A stretch of DNA of 64,000 nt from Microbacterium sp. TNHR37B. GTDB taxonomy: Bacteria > Actinomycetota > Actinomycetes > Actinomycetales > Microbacteriaceae. Of this stretch, positions 18,786-29,500 are shown in pieces. Each line of letters begins with the position of its first letter. Within the stretch, counting starts at the first letter, position 1. The DNA is taken from assembly GCF_001620065.1 (NCBI RefSeq), contig NZ_LQGV01000003.1, positions 434,001-498,000 on the forward strand. The letters run 5' to 3'. The notes below the pieces were generated by a model. That model did no database searches, was not told the DNA's origin, and was given only the letters and a program-made list of their open reading frames with translations. The translations under genes were made by a program, and so were the position numbers.

Positions 18786-19445
18786 TCAGGCACCCTTCAC
18801 TGCGTTGCGGACGTAGACGATGCGGCCGCGCGCGCCGGGGACGGCGCCCTTGACGAGCAGCAGACCCTTCTCGGCGTCGACGGCGTGCACCGTGAGGTTG
18901 AGGACGGTCACGCGCTCGCCACCCATACGGCCGGCCATGCGCATGCCCTTGAAGACACGGCTCGGGGTCGACGAGGCGCCGATCGAACCGGGCTTGCGGT
19001 GGTTGCGGTGCGCACCGTGCGAAGCCGAGACGCCCTTGAAGTTGTGGCGCTTCATGACACCCGCGGTGCCCTTGCCCTTGCTGGTGCCGACGACGTCGAC
19101 CCGCTGGCCGGCCTCGAAGGTGGCGTCGACGGTGAGCTCCTGACCGAGTGAGTAGTCAGCGGCATCGGCCGTGCGGACCTCCGTGAGGTGGCGGCGCGGG
19201 GTCACGCCGGCGGCCTCGAAGTGGGCCGTCTGCGGCTTGTTGACCTTGCGGGGGTCGATCTGCCCGTAGGCGATCTGAACCGCGTTGTAGCCGTCCTTCT
19301 CGGGCGTGCGAACCTGGGTGACCACGTTCGGCGCGACCTCGATGACGGTGACGGGAACGAGCTTGCCGTTCTCGTCCCAGACCTGGGTCATGCCGAGCTT
19401 GGTGCCCAGGAGACCCTTCGAAATCTTCTCGTTGATGTGTGCCAT
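18786..19445 (-). CDS. rplC: 50S ribosomal protein L3
   Basis: L3 is an assembly-initiating protein that reaches towards the peptidyl-transferase centre. The chosen ATG at 19445 gives [20 protein letters not shown] and 219 residues; a longer frame to 19619 lacks family support. The signature [20 protein letters not shown] is present. It starts 11 bp after rpsJ. Confidence 0.98.
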   Translation of the reverse strand: MAHINEKISKGLLGTKLGMTQVWDENGKLVPVTVIEVAPNVVTQVRTPEKDGYNAVQIAYGQIDPRKVNKPQTAHFEAAGVTPRRHLTEVRTADAADYSLGQELTVDATFEAGQRVDVVGTSKGKGTAGVMKRHNFKGVSASHGAHRNHRKPGSIGASSTPSRVFKGMRMAGRMGGERVTVLNLTVHAVDAEKGLLLVKGAVPGARGRIVYVRNAVKGA

Positions 19446-19456
19446 GGTCGTCGTCC

Positions 19457-19765
19457 TCAGAGCTTGATCTCGATGTTGACGTCGGCCGGCAGGTCGAGGC
19501 GCATCAGCGAGTCGACGGCCTTGGGCGTCGGGTCGATGATGTCGATCAGACGCTTGTGGGTGCGCATCTCGAAGTGCTCGCGGCTGTCCTTGTACTTGTG
19601 GGGCGACCGGATGACGCACACGACGTTCTTCTCGGTCGGAAGGGGCACGGGGCCCACGACGGTCGCGCCCGCACGGGTCACGGTGTCGACGATCTTTCGC
19701 GCCGACGTGTCGATGACCTCGTGGTCATACGACTTCAGGCGAATGCGGATCTTCTGTCCCGCCAT
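19457..19765 (-). CDS. rpsJ: 30S ribosomal protein S10
   Basis: S10 is a head protein that also acts as NusE in antitermination complexes. The 102-residue product [20 protein letters not shown], with [20 protein letters not shown], is canonical. It is the first gene of the S10 operon and lies about 300 nt downstream of a good promoter. In many actinobacteria it follows tuf closely; here a giant surface-protein gene separates them. Confidence 0.98.
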   Translation of the reverse strand: MAGQKIRIRLKSYDHEVIDTSARKIVDTVTRAGATVVGPVPLPTEKNVVCVIRSPHKYKDSREHFEMRTHKRLIDIIDPTPKAVDSLMRLDLPADVNIEIKL

Positions 19766-20068
19766 TGTCTGCTCACTCTCTTTTCTCGCGTCGTACCTCG
19801 GGGGCATTGGACGCACGTGGCGCGGTTACGCCGGGTACTTCGTTCCCGGTCCGGATCACGGACGCGGGACGTGCTGCACCGCTGTTCTGATGTCAGTCCG
19901 GCCCGCCCGCACGCATGCGGAACCCGTTTCCAGGTGAGGGTCGGATGTGTTGTTCTGCTGCCCGCGGCCTAGGACCCTGCACCGTGTCCTCGAAGGAGGA
20001 GGTGCCGCCTATGCACTGCCCTGGCAGTGATCCCGCGTCGCGCTGGTGCACACGCAGGAATGTGGAAC
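19766..20068 (-). other. Long 5' leader of the S10 operon
   Basis: About 300 nt lie between the proposed transcription start and rpsJ with no gene in them. They hold the palindrome at 20014-20029, a short CCGGG/CCCGG hairpin near 19831-19849 and a purine-rich stretch near 19994. A leader of this length could carry autoregulation by L4 or another r-protein, but no known leader structure was matched. Confidence 0.4.
20014..20029 (-). promoter_or_regulatory. Palindrome CACTGCC-CT-GGCAGTG in the S10 leader
   Basis: A perfect 7-bp inverted repeat with a 2-bp centre lies about 40-55 nt downstream of the proposed S10 transcription start. It resembles a DNA operator more than an RNA hairpin because the loop would be too small for the full stem. 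Confidence 0.4.
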
Positions 20069-20074
20069 CTGACT

Positions 20075-20103
20075 AGTCTACGTGTCGCCCGGGCGTGTCG
20101 CAA
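20075..20103 (-). promoter_or_regulatory. Promoter of the S10 operon
   Basis: On the minus strand TTGCGA (20098-20103) and TAGACT (20075-20080) are spaced by 17 bp, each matching 4 of 6 consensus bases. It is the best promoter upstream of rpsJ and lies after the terminator of the preceding small gene. CGTGTCGC repeats overlap both elements. Confidence 0.6.
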
Positions 20104-20139
20104 ACTCGGGCGTGTCGCGCCTCCGCCGAGGCGTGTCGC
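20081..20139. repeat. Four copies of CGTGTCGC across the S10 promoter
   Basis: CGTGTCGC occurs at 20081-20088, 20094-20101, 20111-20118 and 20132-20139; the last three are within GGCGTGTCGC. Starts are 13, 17 and 21 bp apart. The copies flank and overlap the -35 and -10, as expected for binding sites of a regulator. Confidence 0.6.
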
Positions 20140-20165
20140 GTCGCCCGCGCCCCGGCACGACGCGG

Positions 20166-20200
20166 CGGAGGGGCGGATGCCCGATGCACCCGCCCCTCCG
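20166..20200 (-). terminator. Terminator after the small MT0933-like gene
   Basis: CGGAGGGGCGG (20166-20176) pairs perfectly with 20190-20200 over a 13-nt loop, 11 nt after the stop codon. It lacks a clear T tract. It separates the small gene from the S10 promoter. Confidence 0.6.
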
Positions 20201-20211
20201 GTTCGAGGCTG

Positions 20212-20427
20212 CTACTCGTTGCCGATCTTCGAGTCGATGGTCCCCCGGATGTCGTCCACCGTGCCGTGGGCGGACTCGGGAGCGACCTTCTTGACGAAGT
20301 CCGCGGCGGCGTCCAGCACGTTGTCGCTGACCTCTTCCGCCTTGTCCGAGGCCAGCGTCTCTTCGATCTTGTCCTTGTTCTGCTCCAGGAACTCCTTGCC
20401 CTGGTTGACGAGGTCTTCGATTCCCAT
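20212..20427 (-). CDS. Small MT0933/Rv0909-like helical protein
   Basis: This 71-residue, highly charged, all-helical protein begins MGIEDLVNQGKEFLEQNKDK and has the pattern of the actinobacterial MT0933-like antitoxin family (short, Lys/Asp/Glu-rich, amphipathic helices). No toxin gene is next to it, so the antitoxin role is doubtful here; a stress or stability protein is equally possible. GGAGGGGG is an unusually strong ribosome-binding site, suggesting high expression. It follows the giant surface-protein gene in the same direction. Confidence 0.6.
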   Translation of the reverse strand: MGIEDLVNQGKEFLEQNKDKIEETLASDKAEEVSDNVLDAAADFVKKVAPESAHGTVDDIRGTIDSKIGNE

Positions 20428-20460
20428 ACGGTCCCCCTCCGGTCGGTAGGCGCCTCCGGC

Positions 20461-20501
20461 GGGCGCCGCAGTGCGTGATTCACATCATGGCCGCGGCGCC
20501 C
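20461..20501 (-). terminator. Possible terminator after the giant gene
   Basis: GGGCGCCGC (20461-20469) pairs perfectly with 20493-20501 across a 23-nt loop, just after the stop codon at 20510. The loop is long and no T tract follows, so this is tentative. Confidence 0.35.
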
Positions 20502-20509
20502 CGTCCGGT

Positions 20510-23500
20510 CTAGGGGCTGGTCTGCTCCCGACGCCGGGCCCGCCACAGCCCGAGGCCGCCGAGCAGCAGCAGGCCGAGCGCGAACGGCAGGATCGGAACG
20601 AGCGTCCCCCCGGTGGCGGGGAGGTCGACGACCGTGACGCCACCGACCGCCGCGTCCGACTTCACTCCGCGACCCGCGTCGGAAGAGACCGTGGCGGTGT
20701 TGACGAGGTCGCCGGTGGCGCTCGCGGCGACCACGACCGTCACCACGAGCGTCGCCTTCTGGCCGACGTCGAGCCGATCCAGTGTGCAGGTGACCACGGC
20801 GGCGGTCTTCTCGCACGAGCCGTCCGCGCCCTGCAAGGCGGCCGCGCGCGCGATGAGCCCCTCCGGCAGTTCGTCCGTCACCGTGATCGGCCCCGGATCC
20901 TCGGTGGGTCCCTGGTTGACCACGGTGATCTCGTACCGCGCCTCCGCGCCCGTGACGAGCTCATCGAGCCGTGTCTTGGTGATCACGAGGTCGCTCTGCG
21001 GAGGCACCGCGACGGTGGCAGTCGAGGCGTTGTCGCCGAGGGTGTCCTCGTCTTCCGGCGTCGTCGCGGTGACGCTCGCGGTGTTGGCGACCTCCGGATA
21101 GGCAGCGGGAAGCACCCGCACCTCCACGGTCACCTCGGGAGCCGTCGCTCCGGCCGCGAGCACGTCCCGCAGGCACAGCACCTGACCCTCCGCGGCGTCG
21201 TGGGCGCACTCCCATCCGATACCGGTGACCGCCACGATCTCGAGACCGGAGGGGAGCGGATCGGTGATCCGCACACCTCGCGCCTGAGAAGGCCCGGCGT
21301 TGCGCACCGTCAGGGCGTAGGTGAAGGTGTCGCCGACCTCGGGCGTGCCGACCGCCTTCTTCACGATCGACAGGTCGACGCGCTCCGCCACGGTGCCCTC
21401 CGCGGTGGCGGTGTCGTTCTCGGACCGCGGGTCGGGGGTCTCCGCAGACACCGTGGCCGTGTTGACGATGTCACCCTGCAGGTCTTCGTCGGCGGTCACC
21501 ACCAGCGTGAACGTCGCCGACGTCGCGGGGGCGAGGACGCCCCCGTACGTGCAGCGGACATCGTCCGACCCGTCGGACGGCGGCGCGCACGTCCACGAGG
21601 CACCGTCGACGGAACGGTACGACAGCCCGGCGGGCAACGTGTCGGTCACCGTGATCCCGCGCGCCGCGGAGGGCCCGAGGTTGGTGACCGTCAGCGCGTA
21701 GGCGCCCGCGCCGCCCGCGACGATCGACTGGCTGACCACCTTGGTGAGCGCGAGATCGGCTGTCTCCCCGACCGTGGAGACGGTGTGGTCACTGTTGGGC
21801 ACGCCGTCGTGGTCGGGTGTGAGCCCCGGTGTCACCGACACGTCGTTGCGGATCGTCCCCTGCACCGACGGTGCGACCAGACCCGTGACGGTGATGAGGG
21901 GTGCCGCGCCGAGGTCGAGGTCTTCCGACCGGGTGCAGGTGACGCGCTCTCGGCCGTCCGGCCCGGCCTCCGCGGGCCGGCAGTCCCAGCCCTCACCGGT
22001 GGCCGAGACGAAGGAGACTCCCGCCGGGAGTGTGTCGACCACGGTGATCGGGTCCGCCTCGGTCGCGTCGGAGTCGGACGGGCCGAGGTTCGACACCGCC
22101 ACCGTCCAGACGATCTCCTGCCCGGCGACGATGTCGGCGGCGTCGGTGACAACCTCCTTGCGCACCCCGAGGTCGGCGATCTCCGTGATCTGCACGCTGT
22201 CCTCGGCGCCGTCGTTGCCGGGCTCCGGGTCGGACGTGAAGCCCGGGGCGACGATGGCCGAGTTCGTCACCGTGCCGTTCAGATCCGGCGCGAGCGCCAC
22301 TCGGAGGTCCAGCGAGACGGCCTCGCCCACGGCGATCGTCTCGGCGAGGAGACAGCGCACCGTCTGCGGGTCGTCGTCGTCCGCCGTGCACGACGGGTCG
22401 CTTCCGTCCGCGACGAGGGTGACCCCGTCGGGTAGCACATCGGTGACGACGATCGGGTTCTGGGCATCGGCGAGCGAGTCGCTCGGGCCCTCGTTGGAGA
22501 CCCGGAGGGTCCAGGTGAACTCCCGACCCGCGACGGCGGACTCGCCCGCCTCATGGGACTTCGACAGCGCGAGGTCCGCGGTCGTGACAAGGGTTCCGAT
22601 CACCGATGCCGTGTTGTTGGTCTCGTCGGGATCCGGCGTGCTCGACGAGACGACCGCGGTGTTCGCGACGCTCCCGGTCAGCGCTGCACTGGCGGCGACC
22701 TCGATGACGAGGTCGACCGGCGCTCCCCCCGGAGCGATGACGCCGTCGTACCGACACGTCAGCTCGGTCGGGTCCTCGGAGTCGGTCGTGCACGTCCACG
22801 GCGTCTCGATGCCGTCCTCCCCGACGACCCGCTGGAAGGTCAGGACCGCCGGAAGCGTGTCGACGACCGTCACGTCTCGCGCTGCACTGGGTCCGGCGTT
22901 GGTCACCTGAAGGAGATAGGTGCCCGTGGACCCGGCCACGACCGCCGACGCGACGTCCTTGCGCAGGCGCAGGTCCGCCGACTCCCCGACGATGGAGGAC
23001 GCGGTGTCCTCGTCGTTGCCCTCGGCGTCTGCGGGCTGCGCAGTGCGTCCGGGGGTGACGCGGGCGGTGTTGGCGATGGTCCCCTGAACCTCGGCACCGA
23101 TCGAGGCGTCGAGGAGGAAGACCTGGGGTTCGTCGGTGGCGAGGTCGCGAGCCAGCTCGCAGCGCACCGACGTCCCGTCTCCGGAGAGATCGCAGGTCCA
23201 GTCCTCCGACGGGGGCGTGATCCGGGTCGCGGTGACCCCGGCAGGGAGAGTGTCGGTCACGACGATGGGCGCTTCCGCGTCGGCGTCGGAGTTGGAGGGA
23301 CCGACGTCGGAGACGGTGAGACGCCACTGGATGGGCTGGCCCGCGACGATGTCCTCCGCCGCCGTGACGACCTCCTTGACGAGAGCGAGGTCTGCCACCT
23401 CGATCACGCGAGGAGAGACGGCCGTGGCTTCATCGGGCCACACCGGCGAGGCCGGCTGGGGCGTGAGCGCCGGAGCGACGCGCACGGTGTTGGACAGCGT

Positions 23501-26500
23501 GCCGGTGACCGCCTCGTCGACCTCGACCGTGAGAGCGATCGTCACCCGGTCGCCCGGTCGGAGGGTCGCTCCGATCTCGCAGCGCACCTCTTCGTCGGCG
23601 CCTGCGACACAGTCGGCGCCCTCAGCGGAGACGAACCGCGTTCCGGCCGCGAGGGCGTCCGTGACGACGAGCGGCTCGTCGGACGTGGCCACCGAGTCAC
23701 TCGGGCCATGATTGGTGACCTCGATCGTCCAGGTGTACTCGCGTCCCGCCGTCGGGATGCCGACGCCGGCCTTGGTGATGCCGAGATCCGCGAACGTCAC
23801 CACCGAGACGTCGACATCGCTCTGGGGCGATGCAGGGTCGGAGGGCGAGGAGGCCGTCGCGACGTTCGTGATCGCCCCGGCGGGAAGCGAGGCGTCGATG
23901 GCTGCGACGATCTCCAGCACGGGGGCCTGGGAACCCGCCGCAAGAGTGAGGGCGGAGCCGGCGGCGTCCTGCAGTTCACAGGCGACCTCTCCCGAGGCCG
24001 GTGCGCAGGACCAGCGGGCGGAGCCGCCGATCGTGGACGCGGAGACGAAGGTCGCGCCTTCCGGGAGGGCGTCGGTCACGACGACCGAGGCAGCCGCGTC
24101 GGACGGTCCGCGGTTGCCGACAGCCAGACGGAAGATCGCCGTGCCGCCGGCGGCAACGGTGGGCGTCGTCGTGGTCTTGGTGATCGTCAGCTCGCTGACG
24201 GCCGACACCTCGACGGAATCGGTGTCGGTGGCCGTCGCCGGCTCACCCGTTTCCCCGTCGATCGTGGCCGACGAGGCGGTCGCGCGATTGGTGATCACCG
24301 CCGCGTCGACGACCGACGAGCGGACCGTGGTGGTGACGGTCAGCACGACCTCCCCTCCCGCGGGGATCTTTCCGATCGTGCAGGAGAGGGCGGGCGCATC
24401 CACACACGTCACGCCCTCGGGCGCCTCGACGTCGTCGAGGACGAGGCGCGGATCGATGACGTCGGCCAGGGTCACGTCCCGCGCGTCGGAAGGACCGTCG
24501 TTGCCGATCCGGATCGTCCAGTCCACGGGCTCGCCGGCGCGGACGACATCCGCTGAGGCCACCTTTTCCAGCGTGAGCGAGGCCCGCTGGATGACGGGGA
24601 GATCGACAGCATCGACGTTGTTCTGCGGGTGGGGGTCGGTGGTGGTCGAGGTCACCGACGCCGCATTGGTGAGCGTCGTGCCGTCGAAGGACGCCGCGAT
24701 CCGGACGGTCACCGACGTGTTCCAGGCCGACTCCGCGGCCGCGAGGCCCGCAGGCTTGCTACAGGTCAGCACGCGGCCGTCCGCCGCGCAACCCGCCGGG
24801 AGAGGCGTCACGAAGGACATCCCCGTGGGAAGCGTGTCGACGAGGGTGAGCGCACCCGCGTCGGAAGGACCCAGGTTGTCGACGCGGAGTGTGTACTGCG
24901 CGGTCTCGCCCGCGACCACGGGGTCTCCCGGCGCACCCCCGGTCGGACGCACGTTCTTGGTCAGCTCGAGATCGGCACGAGGCTGCGCCGGACCGGGCTG
25001 GGCGGACGCCCGGGGGCGCGGCTCATCCTGCTGCTCGTACCACTGCGAAGAGGCGGCCGCGGTGTTGAGCAGGTCGGCGGGGTCGCCGCGGAAGCCGGGC
25101 GCGAGCATCACGGTGTACTCCACCGCAGGTGCGGCCTCTCCCGAAGCGAGAGTCCCGGTCAGGGTGAAGGTCACCGTGCGGCCGGACACCTCCACGTCCC
25201 AGGCCGAGGCACCCGCCGTGATCTCCCGGAACGACGTGGCGGCGGGAAGGGTGTCGACGACGAACACACCGCGCGCGTCCGACGGCCCGCGATTGCCGAC
25301 CTGGATGCGATACGCGATCGGCTCGCCCGGGACGACGGCGGCGGGCGGTGCGGGGTCGATGACGGACTTGACGATCGTGAGGTCCTCGCGCACCGCCACG
25401 TCGGTGCGGGCCGTGGCGGTGTTGTTGGAGGACGTCGGGTCGGTGGTCACCGGCGCGACGGTCGCGGTGTTGACGACCACGTCGTCTCCCGCGGCGACAT
25501 CGGCGTTCACCGTGGCGCGCACGCGCACCGATACGGCGTCGCCGACGGCGAGGTCGGAAGCGAGAGCGCAGCGCAGTGTCGCGCCGGAGAGCGCGCATCC
25601 CGAAGGAACGGTGCCGACCAACTCCGGCGCCGACACCGAAGCCGGTAGCGCGTCGGTGAGGACGATCGGGGCGACGCTGGAACCACGCGAGACGGAGGGC
25701 CCGTTGTTGCGCACGGTCACGACCCACTCGATCGCCTCGCCCGCGGTGACAGGGCCGGTAGCGGGAACGGTCACCGTCTTCGTCACGGCCAGGTCGGCCG
25801 AGGTGGCCACCGATCCGGTCGCCGAGGAGGTGTTGTTCCCCGGCTCCCGATCCTCGGTGCGCGCCGCGACGCTGGCTGTGTTGGGGACCGCGGTGCCCTG
25901 CGCCACCGTGGAAGCGATCGCGACAGTGACCGTGATCGCCGGCCACGACGATCCACCGGCGAGCGTGTCGGTGCTCGTCTGGCGGGCGCAGCTGAAGGCG
26001 CCGGCACCGTCGGGGGTGCTGCAGACCCAACCGCTGCCCGCGGCGCTGACGAAGGTCACGCCGCTGGGGAGGCTCAGCGTGTCGGTGACGGTCACTCCCA
26101 CGGCCGGGTCGGATCCGGCGCCGTTGCTCACCACGAGCTGGAAGGTTCCGGTGCCGCCCGCGGTGAAGGTCCCCGCGGACTTCTGGATGCGCAGGTCGGC
26201 CTGGTGGATGCGAGCCTGAGCGGTGCCCGTCGTCCCCACATACGAGCCGCTGCCGTTGTTGTACGAGGTCCCGCCCGTGGCGTCGGTGACGTCAGCGGCG
26301 CGGGCGGTGTTGACGTGCGCCGTGCCGCTGCCGACGGCGACCGAGGACCCGGCGACGGCGCGGTAGGTGAGTGTGTGGCTCTGCGACGGGGCCAGCGCCC
26401 CCAGGTCCGCCCAGGTCAGGGTCTGCCCGGTGATCACGGGATCGCCCGCGCTTGCCCCACCGATCGCGGCGGAGCCCGGGACGTAGCTCCACCCCGCCGG

Positions 26501-29500
26501 GAGGGTGTCGACGGCATCCAGCGCCGTCGCGGTCGCCGTCCCGCCGTTGGTGAGCACCACCTGGAACGTGACGTCGTCGCCGATGTAGACCGGGTTCGCC
26601 GTGACCTGGCTCTTGACGGTGTTGACGAGCGGGAAGGCCGGAGTCACCGAGGCGGTGGCCGCGGCTCCCGGTCCGAAGGACTTCCCCGCGGCGGCGAGCG
26701 AGGTCCAGGACTGCGGCACGACACTGTTGGTGAGCGCGGCCCCGGAGAGGGTCGCAGCGGCGGCGAGCGTGGCCGGGTACGTGAACGATCGCGGCGTTCC
26801 CGGGACGAGCTGCGCCAGGCTCCATGTGATCGTCCGTGCCGACGCGTTCCACACGCCTCCGCCGCTGACGGTGGCACCGTCGGCGAGCGGTGTGCGATCG
26901 GAGGCGGAGACCACGGGGATGACACCCGCCGGGACCGCGTCGACGACGACGACGTTGTAGGCGACGACGTTGTTGGTGGACGCGGTCGCCTGAGCACCCA
27001 CCGTGTAGGTGAAGATCTGTCCCTGCGACTTGCGCACCGCACTGTCGCTGACCGACTTGGTCACCGTGACGGCCGGGCGCCGCACCACGATGGTGGAGTT
27101 CGCCGAGGCGGCGCTGTCGTTCCAGGTGCCGCTGGCGGAGGTCTGCGGCGTTCGAGCAGCGTAGTCCCAGCGGAGCACGCCCTGGTTGGAGTACGAGGAG
27201 TTGTTGTCCTGCGCGGAGGTGATGGTCGTGGGGATCTGGATCGAGAACGTCAGCGTGACCGTCCTGCTGGTCGTCGCCGCCGGGAGGTCGCCGAGGAGCA
27301 CCCCGAACGTGCGGCCGTTGGGAGTGAGTGTCTGCGCGTCGGCACAGAGCTCGGCGGGTGCGCACGAGGGCGTGCCGACGAGCGCTCCCGCACTGGCCGG
27401 GAAGACCGAGGGCAACGCGTCGGTGATCGCGGCGTTGTAGAACGTGGTGTGCGCGGGAAGCGTCGCCGAGATGGTCCAGGTGACGGTCTCCCCCGCAACG
27501 TAGATGTTGGTGGGCGACAAGCGATCGGCCGTCTTGGTCACCGTCGGACGCTGCACATTGACGGTCGCGGACCGCTGCGGCGACACGACGGTGCGTTCCC
27601 CCGCCACCGTGCCGGCGAGCGTGCTCCCGCTCAGCTGGGCGGTGTTGACGTACGCCGTTCCGGAGACGGCGTCATCCGGCAGGGTGGCCGAGTAGGTGAG
27701 GGTCTGCGGGACGCCGGGGGCCAGGGCGTCCGGAAGCGTCCACGTCACCCGTTGGGTTCCGGTCGCGCAGCCGTTGGCGCCCGTGCCCGCGACGGGGCCG
27801 GTCATCCCGGCGGGAAGCGATCCGAGGAGGAGCCCGCCCGGGACGCAGTCGGTGACGACGGCGTCGTGGAGCGGGGGCTGTCCCGCCGGGGTCGACGCGG
27901 TCAGGCGGAAGAAGACCGTCTCGCCGCCGGCCGCGGTGACGGCAGAGGCATATCCCGATCCGCTCGTGCGGGAGACCTGCTTGGCGAGGTCGGGGGCGGG
28001 GACAACGACCGTGATCTGCGCGGAGTCGGTCGCTCGGACGACGGCGCCGGTATCGGCCGCCGCCGGCGTGCTGGTGAGGTCTACGCGATTGGTCAGCGCC
28101 GCACCGTGGGCATTGGCGCCGGTGTCGGCGACACGCATCGTCAGCCGCACCGTGAACTCGGCCGGATCGTCGGAGGCGTTGGTCCACGTGGTCGGGAAGA
28201 GGAGGTCGCCGTAGCGGGCGTCGGCCGGATCGGTGCAGAGACGGAACTCGTCGGCGTCCCGCGCGCAGCCCGCCGCCGAGACGATGCCGGCGGGCCCGGT
28301 GAGGGTCGGGCTTCCCGCGGCCGCCCATCGCGCCGCTGCCGGGGGCTGCTCGTCGAGCACCCCGTTGAAGATGCTCGTGCGCGCCGGGAGCGTCGCGGTG
28401 TACTCCCAGGTCACGGTCTCACCGATGGTCGCCTGGGTCAGCGCGGAGTTGTTCGTCTCCGTGACGCTCGTCTCGACGACCGCCTTGTCGGCCGACGCCC
28501 CGGCGAGGGTGATCGTCGCGGAGTCGGCGGCCTCGGCCGCGGTGGGAGTCTCGTCGGGATAGGCGCCGACCGGGTTGACCGGGTAGAAGCCCGCTCCGCC
28601 CGCCGCGGGATCGAGCCCGTTCGTGCTCACCGCGGTGAAGCGGGTGACCGCCGCCGTGTTGGTGTGCGAGGACGAGATCGACAGCGGCGACGGGACGGTC
28701 AGCGTGTAGGAGATCCTCGCGGACTCCCCGCCTCGCAGCGGGTCGGCCGCGCGATCGAGCACCCATGTCACCACGACGCGGCCATCGGCGCGAGTCGTGC
28801 AGTTCTCCGGCGCGATCGCGGGAGAGGCCGAGGTGATGTCGGCGCAGTCGAAGCCCGCGGGGAGGAGATCCCACACCTCGATCTCGTCGAGCGGGTAGTC
28901 GGTCAGGCTGCCGGCCGTCCCGTCGTGGGTGACGTCGATCGTGAAGACGAGCGACTGTCCCTCTCGGACGGGAGTCAGGGCGTCCGCGCCGTCGACCTTC
29001 TTCTGCAGCGAGAGCGGCGGCGCCGGAGCGAGAGTGAGATCGACATCATCGCGCAGGCCCACCACACCACTGTCACCCGACGTGTACCGCAGCTTCGCGA
29101 GGTTTCCGGTGACGCGGGGCTTGGTCTCAGGGACGCTGTCGATGCGCGCGAGGATGAACAGCTCGAGATCGTCGCCCGGCGCCACGTAGAAGGTGTTTCC
29201 GACCTCTTCCCCCAGTTGCCAGCGCGACGTGGTCGCGGGGTTCGCGCCCAGACCCGTGACGGTCGTCCACCCGGCGCCCTCGGTGGCCGACCAGCCGACC
29301 ATCGATGCGCCGACGGGAAGGAAATCGCTCACCACGACGTCGCGCGTCGCAACGCCGACGGGGAAGTCTCCCGTGATCCGGAAGCAGACGAGGTCCCCCA
29401 GCTGCAGCGCGGGGACGTCGTCGCCGGTCGGTGAGGTGTAGTCACTCGTCGCGGAGCAGGTGGTGCCGGAACCCGATACCCCGGTGATGGGCGTACGGTC

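Noticed and set aside
19446..19619. A longer N-terminus for L3
   Set aside because: The extra residues lie opposite rpsJ coding sequence in another frame, and the ATG at 19445 gives the normal L3 start.
26204..29434. A 1,076-codon plus-strand frame opposite the giant surface-protein gene
   Set aside because: Arg/Gly-rich translation without domains. The minus-strand frame has signal peptide, repeats and sorting signal.
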